From a bacterium D16-56 (GTDB taxonomy: Bacteria; Bacillota; Clostridia; Lachnospirales; Lachnospiraceae): a DNA stretch of 64,000 nt. The stretch is taken from contig RAYY01000001.1 of the NCBI GenBank assembly GCA_003611875.1, positions 124,001 to 188,000 on the forward strand, written 5' to 3'. Position numbers and translations under genes: made by a program. The notes under the pieces were generated by a model. The model was not told the origin of the DNA, made no database searches, and saw only the letters and a list, made by a program, of their open reading frames with translations. Of the stretch, positions 8,363-17,157 are shown one piece after another; the stretch's first letter is position 1, and the number at the start of each line of letters is the position of its first letter.

Positions 8363-9640
8363 TTATGCCAGCGCCTGTTCTAAATCGCTGATAATATCCT
8401 TCACATTCTCAATCCCCACGCTGAGACGAATCATGGAGGGGTCCACTCCTGCCTCCTTTAGCTGCTCATCATTCAGCTGCCTGTGGGTATGGCTGGCAGG
8501 ATGAAGAACCGAGGTCCTGGCATCCGCCACATGCGTCACAATAGCCGCAAGCTTTAATTTATCCATAAATTCAGCCGCTGCTGCCCGTCCGCCCTTCAGG
8601 CCAAAGGAAATAACCCCGCAGGTTCCCTCTGGCATGTATTTCTGCGCCAGCTCATAATACTTATCACCCAAAAGTCCCGGATAGCACACCCAATCCACAT
8701 CCTCTCTGGCCTGCAGATAGGCAGCCACCTGCTTTGCATTCTCACAGTGGCGCGGCACCCGCAGATGCAGGGTCTCCAGCCCTACATTCAGCAGAAACGC
8801 ATTCTGAGGAGACTGAATAGAACCCATATCCCGCATAAGCTGGGCCGTAGCCTTGGTTATGTATGCCCCCTTCCCAAATCTCTCCGTATAAATCACGCCA
8901 TGATAGGATTCATCCGGTGTGGTCAGGCCCGGATACTTCTCCTTGTGGGCTTCCCAGTCAAAATTGCCGCTGTCCACAATACAGCCTCCTACACACATGG
9001 CGTGTCCGTCCATATATTTGGTGGTGGAATGGGTCACAATATCGGCTCCCCACTCAAAGGGACGGCAGTTAATGGGCGTGGCAAAGGTATTGTCCACAAT
9101 CAGAGGCACTCCATGGCTGTGAGCCAGCCCGGCAAACTTCTCAATATCCAATACCACCAAGGCCGGATTGGCAATGGTCTCCCCGAATACAGCCCGGGTG
9201 TTGGGCTTAAAAGCTTTGGAAAGCTCCTCCTCTGATGCGTCCGGGTCCACCAGGGTACACTCGATCCCAAACCGCTTTAAGGTCACGGTAAATAAATTGG
9301 AGGTTCCGCCATAGATCGTAGCCGCACTGACCACATGATCCCCGGACGAACAGATATTTAAGACTGCATACATGTTGGCCGCCTGACCGGAGGAGGTAAG
9401 CATAGCCGCCGCCCCGCCCTCCAAGGCACAGATCTTGGCTGCCACCGCATCATTGGTGGGATTGGCAAGACGTGTATAGAAATATCCGTTCTCCTCCAAA
9501 TCAAACAGACGTCCCATCTGTTCGCTGGTCTCATATTTAAAAGTAGTGCTCTGGTAAATGGGAACCACCCGCGGCTCCCCGTTCTTCGGCTGCCAGCCTC
9601 CCTGAACACAGATCGTGCCCTGCCCCATATGTTGATTCAT
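8363..9640 (-). CDS. metY: O-acetylhomoserine sulfhydrylase / aminocarboxypropyltransferase
   Basis: 425 aa with AAAGGAGG before the ATG. It is a fold-type I PLP enzyme of the Cys/Met metabolism family: the PLP lysine is in THSTTKYMDGH, the phosphate-binding loop in SSGQAANMY, and the conserved Tyr/Arg pair in FYTRLANPTND. Family members of this length form homocysteine from O-acetylhomoserine and sulfide. It has its own promoter, which overlaps the end of the upstream LtaS-like gene. No SAM riboswitch or T-box fits in the short leader. Confidence 0.92.
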   Translation of the reverse strand: MNQHMGQGTICVQGGWQPKNGEPRVVPIYQSTTFKYETSEQMGRLFDLEENGYFYTRLANPTNDAVAAKICALEGGAAAMLTSSGQAANMYAVLNICSSGDHVVSAATIYGGTSNLFTVTLKRFGIECTLVDPDASEEELSKAFKPNTRAVFGETIANPALVVLDIEKFAGLAHSHGVPLIVDNTFATPINCRPFEWGADIVTHSTTKYMDGHAMCVGGCIVDSGNFDWEAHKEKYPGLTTPDESYHGVIYTERFGKGAYITKATAQLMRDMGSIQSPQNAFLLNVGLETLHLRVPRHCENAKQVAAYLQAREDVDWVCYPGLLGDKYYELAQKYMPEGTCGVISFGLKGGRAAAAEFMDKLKLAAIVTHVADARTSVLHPASHTHRQLNDEQLKEAGVDPSMIRLSVGIENVKDIISDLEQALA

Positions 9641-9732
9641 GGCTGTTATCCTCCTTTATGCCTTGTGTCAGGAACCGTTCCTAAATCACTTGTAAACCGT
9701 TCCTTATGCTGAAATAAATGGTGTATCCGTAC

Positions 9733-9761
9733 ATTCTACCATAAAAAAACAGGTTTCTCAA
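9733..9761 (-). promoter_or_regulatory. metY promoter overlapping the upstream stop codon
   Basis: TTGAGA (9756-9761), a 17-base spacer and TAGAAT (9733-9738) with an extended TG. The -35 hexamer contains the TGA stop of the LtaS-like gene, so metY can be transcribed independently even though the genes are closely packed. Confidence 0.65.
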
Positions 9762-11677
9762 GTCCCGCCCTTTTTCTGCGCCGTACCCAAAGGCACCTTG
9801 TCCCGGCCGATCTGCCGTACCGTAATCTCCTCCTCCTTCTTTGCCGGAACCCCGTCTGCCCTCAGACAGGTTCTTCCCACCAGCACCGTGTCCACCGGCT
9901 TTTCATTCACACAGATTTTAGAATATTCATTAAAATTCTGTCCCCACACCACGATCTTCTCCTTCTGACGGATGGTCTTTCCCTGAATAACCGGCCGAAT
10001 CCCCATCTGAAGCTCTGTTGCCTCATAGGGCGACTCCCCGCCATATACCTCCTGATCCCCATACAGAATATCATATTCCAGAACCTGCATGGTCTCCAGA
10101 TAATCCTCCTCCCCCACATCTCCCTGATCCAGATGATATTGATGAAAACGGGTCATGGTTCCCTCATGGATGTGGAGAAGGTTCAGCAGATGAGCCGTAA
10201 GCTGGTATGCCTCCAAATCCTTTCTCAGCTTAGGAAGCCCCACATTGTTCCAGATCACATACTGGGTCTGGTACAAGGAGCCGTTCTTCATCTCCTCCTG
10301 GCTCCACTCAAATCCTGGAAGATGGTCGCCGTAAAGCACCAGCACTGCCGGCTTATCCCGACAGGCCAGCCGGTACACCAGTTCCTCCACAAACAGATTC
10401 ATATCGTGAATCTGCTCACAATAATAGGAAAAAGAAGGGTATTTTCCATGTCCCTGAACCGAGATGGCATAGATAAATGCCTGCTCATCCGAAAGCTCCA
10501 GCGTGTCCAATATTTCGTCTGCCAGCACCCTATCCCGGCACCAGCCCATGGGATTCTTGACAACCTCATACATATATTCAATGGGCGTAAACGTCTCAAA
10601 CCCCAACTGGGCAAAGACCTTGTGCCGGTCATAAAAGGTTGCCTCATTATTATGAATGGCATGGGTCCGGTATCCCAGCTCCTTCATGGTAAATGCCATG
10701 CTCTCACAAGCTGTTTTCTGCAGCACCGTCTTATAAGGATACTCCCCCGGCCCGAAAAAATCCAGATTCATCCCGGTAATACACTCAAATTCCGTATTGG
10801 CTGTTCCTGCTCCTACGGACGGAACACTTAAATATCCTGACGGATACCTTTCCATCAGATACCGGAAATAGGGAATGGGATCCTCCTTAACCGGATTCTT
10901 CCTCCACAGCGTAGGATCAAAAAAGGATTCTAACTGAATCATAATAATATCCGGCGTCTCATACCGGGCAGAATCCACAAAGACATTGTGTTCATCCATG
11001 TTTTTAGGCGCCAGCTCCTCCTGCTCCAGCTCTGCCACCACCTGGCGATCATATTCCTCTGGTTTGGCAATCCCGGTATTAAATACAGAATTGGCAAAGC
11101 AATAGGGAAAACCATAATCCAAATATGCCTGCCCGATATTTCCAAAGTGCAGAGCCACCAGTCCGCTCATTATGGCCAGATTCAGCACACCCCAGATAAC
11201 AGCCATTCCCACTGCTGCCACACAGGCAGACTGGGTAAAATTCACAGGCTTTGGATCTGCAGGAGCTTTTCTCCACACCAGGACGCAAGCCATAAGAATT
11301 CCCGCTGCCCCTGCCGCTCCTGCCACGATCTGATGCCAGGACAGATAGGTAGTGAGAAGGGCCGCTCCATATGGAATCAGCCTTAAGTCCGTGGCAGTAA
11401 ACGGAGTGGTCCGAAACAGCAGCAGCACACCGTTTGTCACTCCGGCTGACAGACACACCACCATAGCCGCCAGCCCGGCAAAAAGCTTTCGCCGCACAAA
11501 AAGCACAGGCAGAAACAAGGTAAGGATCAAAAACGTATTGACCAAAAATATCATCGGTCTCCCTAACAAATAATCCCTGAGAGACAGCACAGACCTTCTG
11601 CTGATCAGCTCTATCATCAGATTCATAAAAAATGCTGCCAGCAGCAGCATACCCAACAGCCTCCACAGCCGCTTCAT
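9758..11677 (-). CDS. LTA synthase family protein (membrane phosphoglycerol transferase)
   Basis: About 639 aa from the ATG at 11675-11677; an ATG 12 bases upstream touches the AAAGGAG site and is too close to be used. Five hydrophobic helices span residues 5-215. An extracellular sulfatase-fold domain follows, with the catalytic Thr in VPSVGAGTANTEFECITG and metal ligands in IMIQLESFFDP, VQGHGKYP and LYGDHLPG. It resembles LtaS and related enzymes that transfer glycerol phosphate from phosphatidylglycerol to an envelope acceptor. The exact acceptor cannot be read from the sequence. Confidence 0.88.
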   Translation of the reverse strand: MKRLWRLLGMLLLAAFFMNLMIELISRRSVLSLRDYLLGRPMIFLVNTFLILTLFLPVLFVRRKLFAGLAAMVVCLSAGVTNGVLLLFRTTPFTATDLRLIPYGAALLTTYLSWHQIVAGAAGAAGILMACVLVWRKAPADPKPVNFTQSACVAAVGMAVIWGVLNLAIMSGLVALHFGNIGQAYLDYGFPYCFANSVFNTGIAKPEEYDRQVVAELEQEELAPKNMDEHNVFVDSARYETPDIIMIQLESFFDPTLWRKNPVKEDPIPYFRYLMERYPSGYLSVPSVGAGTANTEFECITGMNLDFFGPGEYPYKTVLQKTACESMAFTMKELGYRTHAIHNNEATFYDRHKVFAQLGFETFTPIEYMYEVVKNPMGWCRDRVLADEILDTLELSDEQAFIYAISVQGHGKYPSFSYYCEQIHDMNLFVEELVYRLACRDKPAVLVLYGDHLPGFEWSQEEMKNGSLYQTQYVIWNNVGLPKLRKDLEAYQLTAHLLNLLHIHEGTMTRFHQYHLDQGDVGEEDYLETMQVLEYDILYGDQEVYGGESPYEATELQMGIRPVIQGKTIRQKEKIVVWGQNFNEYSKICVNEKPVDTVLVGRTCLRADGVPAKKEEEITVRQIGRDKVPLGTAQKKGGT

Positions 11678-11830
11678 CTTTATTCCCATCTCCTTTGATG
11701 TTCATTGGTTAAATACGGCTTTAAGTCTACCATATTTCCCTGAAATACAACAGTGCAAAATGTCATTTTCCGCCATAAAACCATCGAATTGTACAAAAAT
11801 GGTATTTTATTTCTTTTTTCCCATTTCATA

Positions 11831-11860
11831 TTGACATATTCAACAAAATAAAGGTATGAT
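11831..11860 (+). promoter_or_regulatory. Promoter of the PTS IIA gene
   Basis: TTGACA (11831-11836), an 18-base spacer and TATGAT (11855-11860), about 55 bases before the ATG at 11915. No catabolite-responsive element was seen between promoter and gene. Confidence 0.65.
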
Positions 11861-11914
11861 ACATTCACAAACTACAGCAATTGCGGCAAAAAGCAGCAAA
11901 GAAAGGAAGAAAAA

Positions 11915-12382
11915 ATGTTTGGATTATTTTCAAAACCCAATGAATCCGTATGTTCCCCTGTTGACGGCACCTGTATCCCTATGGAGGAGGTAAAGGACGA
12001 GGTATTTTCCTCTAAAATGTTAGGAGACGGCTTTGCCGTGGTTCCAAGCAGCGGCACGGTATGCGCCCCCATAGACGGAGAGCTGACCATGCTGGCAGAA
12101 ACCTGCCATGCCTTTGGCATGCGTACCAAAAGCGGCAAAGAGCTTCTGGTCCATATCGGTCTGGACACCGTGGCCTTAAACGGCGAGGGCTTTAAGGTTC
12201 TCTCTGAACAGGGGAAAAAGGTAAAAGCAGGAGATCCTATTGTGGAATTTGATCAGAAGCTGATGGCTGATAAGAAGATCGATACTACTACCATGGTGAT
12301 TTTGACAGCAGGATTTTCGGCGCCGGAGCTGTCTGCCTTTTATCAGAAACAGGTAAAGGCAGGACAGGCACTGATTCAATAA
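11915..12382 (+). CDS. PTS glucose-type EIIA protein
   Basis: 155 aa with an AAAGGAAG site. It is a stand-alone EIIA of the glucose/N-acetylglucosamine family: the phospho-accepting His is in LLVHIGLDTVALNGEGF and the family signature GDGFAVVPSSGTVCAPIDGE precedes it. It takes phosphate from HPr and passes it to membrane EIIBC partners, and in some bacteria it also acts in regulation. No EIIBC gene lies nearby, so its partner is encoded elsewhere. It is a single-gene unit with promoter and terminator. Confidence 0.92.
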   Translation: MFGLFSKPNESVCSPVDGTCIPMEEVKDEVFSSKMLGDGFAVVPSSGTVCAPIDGELTMLAETCHAFGMRTKSGKELLVHIGLDTVALNGEGFKVLSEQGKKVKAGDPIVEFDQKLMADKKIDTTTMVILTAGFSAPELSAFYQKQVKAGQALIQ

Positions 12383-12390
12383 GCTTCCAT

Positions 12391-12425
12391 GCGTCTGTTG
12401 AGCCAGCTTAACAGGCGCAATTTTA
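12391..12425 (+). terminator. Terminator after the PTS IIA gene
   Basis: GCGTCTGTT and AACAGGCGC arms around an 11-base loop, followed by AATTTTATT. Confidence 0.65.
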
Positions 12426-12513
12426 TTGAAAAATCCCCATTGTATTTTCCCTGGTTATCACATATAATGGTAAAAGCTGACTTTACAAAGTGTGAAAGAA
12501 ATGAGGACCTGAT

Positions 12514-13023
12514 ATGACTGATTCCCTGGTACAATGGATGACTGCTGCTTTAGGCGGAAAGGTTTCCGGCGAGATTATTATTTTCATCATCTCCATGATT
12601 CCCATACTGGAGTTAAGAGGAGGGCTGCTGGCTGCTTCTCCTGCCCTTTTGAATGTACCCATTCTGCGGGCGATTCCCATCTGCGTTGCAGGCAACCTTC
12701 TTCCCATTCCGTTTATCCTGCTGCTGATCGAAAAGGTTCTTGATATTATGGAGCAGATTCCTTTCCTGGACCGGATTGCCCTGTGGGTGCGGGAGAAAGC
12801 AGACAAACACAAAGGGCAGGTGGAGACTTACGGATTCTGGGGGCTGGTGCTGTTCGTAGGTATCCCCCTTCCCGGTACAGGCGCCTGGACCGGCTCTCTG
12901 GTAGCGTCCCTGCTCCATATGAAAATCCGCAAATCCTTTCCTGCCATTTTGCTGGGGATCATTCTTGCCACGGTGATTATGTCCCTGCTGTCCTATGGAC
13001 TTTTGGGGGCTTTGTTTGGATAA
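12514..13023 (+). CDS. Small multidrug export-like membrane protein (COG2426 type)
   Basis: 169 aa with GAGG upstream. It has four hydrophobic helices and the family signature IPILELRGGLLAA near the N-terminus, followed by the re-entrant FVGIPLPGTGAWTGSL segment. This matches the Sm_multidrug_ex family. The family name is historical and its transported substrate is not established. It is monocistronic and ends in a perfect hairpin. Confidence 0.85.
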   Translation: MTDSLVQWMTAALGGKVSGEIIIFIISMIPILELRGGLLAASPALLNVPILRAIPICVAGNLLPIPFILLLIEKVLDIMEQIPFLDRIALWVREKADKHKGQVETYGFWGLVLFVGIPLPGTGAWTGSLVASLLHMKIRKSFPAILLGIILATVIMSLLSYGLLGALFG

Positions 13024-13024
13024 G

Positions 13025-13047
13025 AGGGTATGGATATCATACCCTCT
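13025..13047 (+). terminator. Hairpin terminator after the export-like gene
   Basis: GAGGGTATG and CATACCCTC are perfect 9-base arms around GATAT, directly after the stop codon. No U-run follows, so it may instead protect the 3' end. Confidence 0.5.
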
Positions 13048-13062
13048 GCCGAAAGGGGAGAA

Positions 13063-14373
13063 TCACTTCATGCATTCCTTTACCCATGCAATGAAATTTG
13101 TAGAACTGTCTCCCGTGCGCTCTGCCTTGACATGCTTTTGTCCCCATACCGTTGCAAAATCCACGGATTCCACGCCATCATAATTCTGAAGTGCAAGTGC
13201 AAGATTTACCTCTGTTGTAAGAGAAGTATCGCTCTGGGCAATACCGGTACGGATTCTCCAATGCTTTGCCGGCGTGCTGGCTCTATATCCGTCCTGGGAT
13301 TCCAGCAGATAATATAGAGGCGTGTACATGTTCAGTCTTTGAGCCACTGTATATCCGGCCATATCGGTTTTTTGGAGATCCTCTTCAAAATCAGAAGCAA
13401 AGCTGCTTTCCAGCTCCTTCAATATATCTGCAAGCAAAGCATCAAAGTGGGTTCCGTTTCCATCTCCATACCCGAACAGCTCATTTTCTCCCTGTCCTGC
13501 ATCAAGCTGATCAAATGCACCCCTGCCGCCAGGGCCTCCCTCATTTCCACCAGAAGACGAATCATACGGAAATTCAGTATCTGACAGAAAGCTGTTCAGC
13601 GAATTTTCCACAACCCCCACAATGTAATCATAATAGCTGCCTGCCTGATAAATGCCTTCTGCCGATTCTTCAAGAGTCAGGACATTACCATTTTCGTCTT
13701 TTATTCCCGCCTGATTGATATAGTCAGCAAAAGAAACAGCCATTGCATCTGAAATCGCCTGTTCCTCATCGGAAAGCCCGCTTCGTGTTACGCCCATCAT
13801 CCATTCATATGCTTCATCTGCGCTGTCCAGATTGGTAATCGGACACCAGTCCATGGAACCGTAAACAGCATCACTGACACCTTGTACTGCACCGATTTGT
13901 TCCAGGTAAGGAGCATAAAGCTCACTGTCACCGGCTGCACCCACAATGGCAGACTGGGCACCGCCGCCACTCATACCAAATACGAATATTTTCTCTGCAT
14001 CTCCAGGTATCGTATTATCTGTATACCGCAGATAGCGGACTGCAGCCTTAATATCCGTAACACCGGCAGGCGCACCCGCATCCCTTCCCCGGCACCCTGC
14101 ATGGACATACACAAAGCCAGCCTCCATATATTCCGGCAGACTCGTATAAGCAGTTAATGCTGCCTGAGCCGAATAACCTGGGGTTTCAATGGGCATGACA
14201 ATGGTGGCCGTGTCCGCCGTATAACCATTGACTGCTGCAGCTTTTACCTCACAGCTAAACGTTCCGTCACCATTGTCTGTTCCTGAAAAATAATCCCCCG
14301 GTACAAAGACCGCCAGCGTTTCATAGGATGCATCCGCAGGAGCTTTAATGCTTCTTCCACATCTGCTGCCTTG
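13063..14373 (-). pseudogene. 5'-truncated subtype-B tannase-like esterase
   Basis: The frame is open from 14373 (just after an in-frame TGA at 14374-14376) to the stop at 13063. It reads SIKAPADASYETLAVFVPGD, then IETPGYSAQAALTAYTSLPE, with the nucleophile elbow in FVFGMSGGGAQSAIVGAA, and ends WVKECMK. This follows bacterial tannase-type alpha/beta hydrolases that cleave galloyl or related esters. The normal N-terminus and signal peptide are missing, because the frame joins a remnant of a different hydrolase near 14345. The first ATG (14194-14196) lies well inside the domain and has no clear ribosome-binding site. It is therefore probably dead, though the catalytic Ser is intact. Confidence 0.7.
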
Positions 14374-14854
14374 TCAAGCAATAGCCGGATTGCTGTTGTA
14401 GTAGTAATATCCGGCTTGGCCGTATCCTGATTGATATCTTCGGAATCCTGAATCATATTCACAGAAACGGCCAGCCCCTTTTCGTTCATGCCGTCCAGCG
14501 GCGCATATAAGGAAGCATGGATTTCCTGTGCAGCAGCGAGATGAGATATGCTGCAGCATCCGCATCTGACTTGGCTCCTCCCTGATCCAAGAATCCATCA
14601 AATCCGTACTCCCCCTCATATCGGACGATGGACAGCCCGGTTTCCAGCTGTCTGATCTCAGATGTTGGAGTGATTGGGATTGCATCTCCGTCTCTGCGTT
14701 CCATGGTTTGTATTTCTTCCACAGTCATACTTTTCTGGTCTTGTATGGCCTGCTCTGATGTCTGTACCGTCTTTCCTGAACCTTTTTTGCACCCCGCCAT
14801 TATTCCTTGCACTAAAAGCGATAAAAGCAGGAATATAAATAACCTTTTTCTCAC
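14345..14854 (-). pseudogene. Remnant lipoprotein linear-amide C-N hydrolase (choloylglycine hydrolase-like)
   Basis: GTG at 14852-14854 follows GGAAGGAG and starts a lipoprotein signal (FIFLLLSLLVQGIMAGC). The first frame reads RYEGEYGFDGFLDQGGAKSD. A second frame continues HASLYAPLDGMNEKGLAVSV and ITTTTAIRLLLDKAADVEEA. Both pieces match N-terminal-nucleophile amide hydrolases of the penicillin V acylase/bile salt hydrolase group. The core between them, which should carry the nucleophilic Cys, is deleted and the frame is shifted there. The gene then ends abruptly and merges into the tannase frame. At least two deletions have occurred. Confidence 0.7.
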
Positions 14855-15091
14855 TGTATTCTCCTTCCTATATTTGATTGCATGTGAAGAATCTATGCCT
14901 GTAAAGAGTGACATCACCTGTTCCAGATAACATCCGGCTAACAGAAAAATAAACCATTTCTCAATTACCTTCTTATCTGTTTCCATGTTTATCTTTTCAA
15001 TTGACCTAACTCAATCAGAATCTCACTTGCCAAATCACTGGTATTTCATCCGATTTATGCCATTTATTAACCATCACATCAAATTTTGCCC

Positions 15092-15163
15092 TCGTAAAAA
15101 ATACCGGTTTTACACTACCAACAGATTTTTATCTGTCATTCATGCAAAACCGGTATTTTACGA
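15092..15163. other. Nested inverted repeats, non-coding
   Basis: Arms of 18-20 bases (15092-15111 and 15146-15163, core AAAATACCGGTTTT / AAAACCGGTATTTT) enclose a second perfect hairpin ACAGAT-TTTT-ATCTGT (15121-15136). The region has no convincing gene. It could be a terminator-like structure or an end of a lost mobile element. Confidence 0.6.
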
Positions 15164-15190
15164 AAAATATGAATGGAAATTTGATTACTA

Positions 15191-15273
15191 TAAAAGCCCC
15201 ATCTCCGGAGGCGATTTAAATTCAGGGATGCCAAATGCACCCGCCAGACTTTCATGATTGGTGGTGCGTCCGT
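15191..15273 (-). repeat. Dispersed structured repeat, copy b
   Basis: Read on the minus strand it starts about 8 bases after the stop codon of the 316-aa gene with CGGACGCACCACCAATCATG. It continues AAAGTCTGGCGGGTGCATTT and ends with the ATCGCCTCCGGAGAT-type hairpin. The first CATGCGCCCGG arm is missing. One stem base is altered (GGAGAT instead of GGCGAT). Confidence 0.75.
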
Positions 15274-15281
15274 TTTTTCTG

Positions 15282-16232
15282 TCACGGCATCCTTATAATC
15301 CGGCGGTAGCAATAATAATTTTTCGATAACCCAATGCTCACCTTCGCCCGCTCACGGTAAAACGCAGTATAGCAAGGCAGGATCTGAATTGCGCCGTCAC
15401 CGCCGCAAAGCGAACAGCCGCCGTCACCACCTTTGAAATAGTTCTCATCATCGATAATTTCATTTTTATAGGAATTATACGCAATAAACAGCCCCAACAT
15501 ATTGGGCTGTTCCAACAATGGTTTTTCCTTTTCCATGCTGACCGATCCCACGTTAAAAATTTCCTCCATAACATCGTCCAAGGTATCACCCCAACGGAAC
15601 AATGTGCGTGCGCCGCCGTTGCAGAGATATTCCCACTCATCCTCCGTCGCCAGCGTAAAAGGTCCTTCCTTTAAGGAGCGAACAGCTTCCGCCATGGACG
15701 GCGCATCCTTTTCAATATAATGGTTGTCCACCTCCACAATCATATCGCCGATATCGGCTGTGCGAAGCGGTGACAGACATTCCGACAGCTTTTCATTCCA
15801 TTTTGCCATATAGTCTTCCCAATCCCCATAACCGCCCTCATCTCTTTGATCCCTGTAGGCTTCCAGTTCCTCCGAAAGCTCCTCGCGCAATTTCTCTGCC
15901 TTCTCCGAATCGCCGTCCGCTTCCGCCTTGCGGATCTGGTTTTGGTAATCCTCCTTCATTTCCTTCATTTCGTCCTCGTAATGCTCGTGTCCCAAAGTAA
16001 ATTCTTCCCTCAGGCCTTCCAGCAGCCCTTTGCTCAAAGGGCATTTTTCGGTATCCCACCCCAGTGTAACATTTTTCTGACCGGCTACGAAAACAAACTG
16101 GGAACCCTCATATTCCAACAGCCATGTTTCCCGCTCAATCCCGTTCATACCCGTTTTGATCTTGCTTAGAAACTGAAAATTCATCCCCAGCGCTTCTATG
16201 CGAGAACGGATATTTTCTAATGATTCTGACAT
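15282..16232 (-). CDS. Uncharacterised 316-aa protein with a sulfatase-modifying-factor-like motif
   Basis: AAGGAGG precedes the ATG. Residues about 85-150 are a strongly charged coiled-coil-like stretch rich in Glu and Lys. Around residue 190 the segment LATEDEWEYLCNGGARTLFR followed by WGD resembles the conserved TEAEWEYA/YPWGD motif of formylglycine-generating-enzyme (SUMF1) domains. The C-terminus has a CSLCGGDG motif and ends YCYRRIIRMP. The rest is too divergent to assign a reaction; it may be a non-catalytic relative. Its stop codon is followed within 8 bases by a dispersed repeat. Confidence 0.6.
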   Translation of the reverse strand: MSESLENIRSRIEALGMNFQFLSKIKTGMNGIERETWLLEYEGSQFVFVAGQKNVTLGWDTEKCPLSKGLLEGLREEFTLGHEHYEDEMKEMKEDYQNQIRKAEADGDSEKAEKLREELSEELEAYRDQRDEGGYGDWEDYMAKWNEKLSECLSPLRTADIGDMIVEVDNHYIEKDAPSMAEAVRSLKEGPFTLATEDEWEYLCNGGARTLFRWGDTLDDVMEEIFNVGSVSMEKEKPLLEQPNMLGLFIAYNSYKNEIIDDENYFKGGDGGCSLCGGDGAIQILPCYTAFYRERAKVSIGLSKNYYCYRRIIRMP

Positions 16233-16660
16233 TCTAAATTCCTCCTTCAGCCATGCAGATAATCCTCCTCTTTCAGCTTCCCAAAAATCCCCTCCGCCTG
16301 CAGGTGTTTCAAAGCAAAAGCTCCCCTCCTGCAGTCATTATACAACATCGTCATTACATTGTAAAACAAAAGATATTCAATCCCTATCGTTAAAAATCGC
16401 ACCCAAAATCACTATTTTGGGTGCATTGTATCAAATTGTGGTACGCAAGCCATATTGCGTGTCCAGATTGATACAATTTTTGAATGGTTGCTATCGTTAT
16501 TTTTTGCACCCAAGGGATTGTTACTGTTTTTTATCAAGCGCTGCCAATAACTTAAATTAATTGGTTAATAAATTTATCTATTCCAGAAATCAATTGAAAT
16601 AACGTAAATATTGAAATTACAATTAAAATCTTAATTATATTTGATTTTTTAAATACAGTC
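16233..16660. other. AT-rich intergenic region with hairpins, no gene seen
   Basis: Contains a perfect hairpin GCACCCAAAAT (16399-16409) / ATTTTGGGTGC (16414-16424). Next to it is a 10-base inverted repeat ATTGTATCAA (16425-16434) / TTGATACAAT (16468-16477). On the minus strand the 16560-16700 stretch has an open frame with a hydrophobic run, but it overlaps the HNH remnant in another frame and has no start. Confidence 0.5.
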
Positions 16661-16953
16661 CTCACCAAATCCAGCCTGTATTGGGGAAAGTATTTCTTTT
16701 TGCTGATCTCTTTTAAAAAGCTGATTGCAACTCTTTCATGCCGGAATCAAATTCCATAACGACAATGCAAACAGAGGATATGCTTTCTTGGGCAACACAT
16801 GATCTAAATCCCCCATATATCGACCGTCATCTCCATAAAAACGTATTGCATATATATTGTTGATTGCAATACGGGCATACTCGGACACACATTCTTTCTA
16901 TTAACTCCAAGCGAATTTCTTTTGAGAGCATATCTGCGTTAATATATTGTGAG
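16661..16953 (-). pseudogene. Decayed HNH endonuclease remnant
   Basis: Conceptual translation on the minus strand gives KEIRLELIERMCVRVCPYCN then, after a one-base frame change, GDDGRYMGDLDHVLPKKAYP and LFALSLWNLIPA. An in-frame TGA stands where the second CxxC cysteine is expected, followed by KSCNQLFKRDQQKEILSPIQ and AGFGEDCI. The two CxxC pairs flanking DLDH are the mark of an HNH nuclease of the kind paired with ATPases in defence loci. Frameshift plus stop show it is inactive. It abuts the OLD-type ATPase fragment upstream. Confidence 0.65.
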
Positions 16954-16954
16954 A

Positions 16955-17116
16955 TTATGTTATTTCCTGCAACATAATCATAATAGCGGTTTTCCCCGAA
17001 TCATTTTCACCAATTAAAGCATTCAATCCTTCGTGCAATGTAATGGAAAGACCTGGCTTTCCATCCATAGACTTGAATCTTCGGAGATTATATATTTGTA
17101 ATTGCGATACAATCAT
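16955..17116 (-). pseudogene. N-terminal fragment of an OLD-family AAA ATPase
   Basis: AGGAGG sits seven bases before the ATG at 17114-17116. The 53 codons read MIVSQLQIYNLRRFKSMDGK, then LSITLHEGLNALIGENDSGK and T, which is the N-terminal strand and Walker A loop of OLD/RecF-type ATPases. The frame stops at 16955, right where HNH nuclease sequence begins, so everything after Walker A has been lost. OLD ATPases with nuclease partners are typical antiphage components (Gabija-, Septu- or retron-type). Which system this came from cannot be told. Confidence 0.65.
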
Positions 17117-17157
17117 TACAGAACCTCCTGTGATTTTCGTATGGTTTCCTTAATCTA

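Noticed and set aside
9641-9757. SAM riboswitch or T-box upstream of metY
   Set aside because: The leader is only about 90 bases and no T-box sequence, P1 stem or terminator pair could be found.
14985-15257. 90-codon plus-strand ORF over the nested palindromes
   Set aside because: Low-complexity translation, no ribosome-binding site, and it runs through a dispersed repeat.
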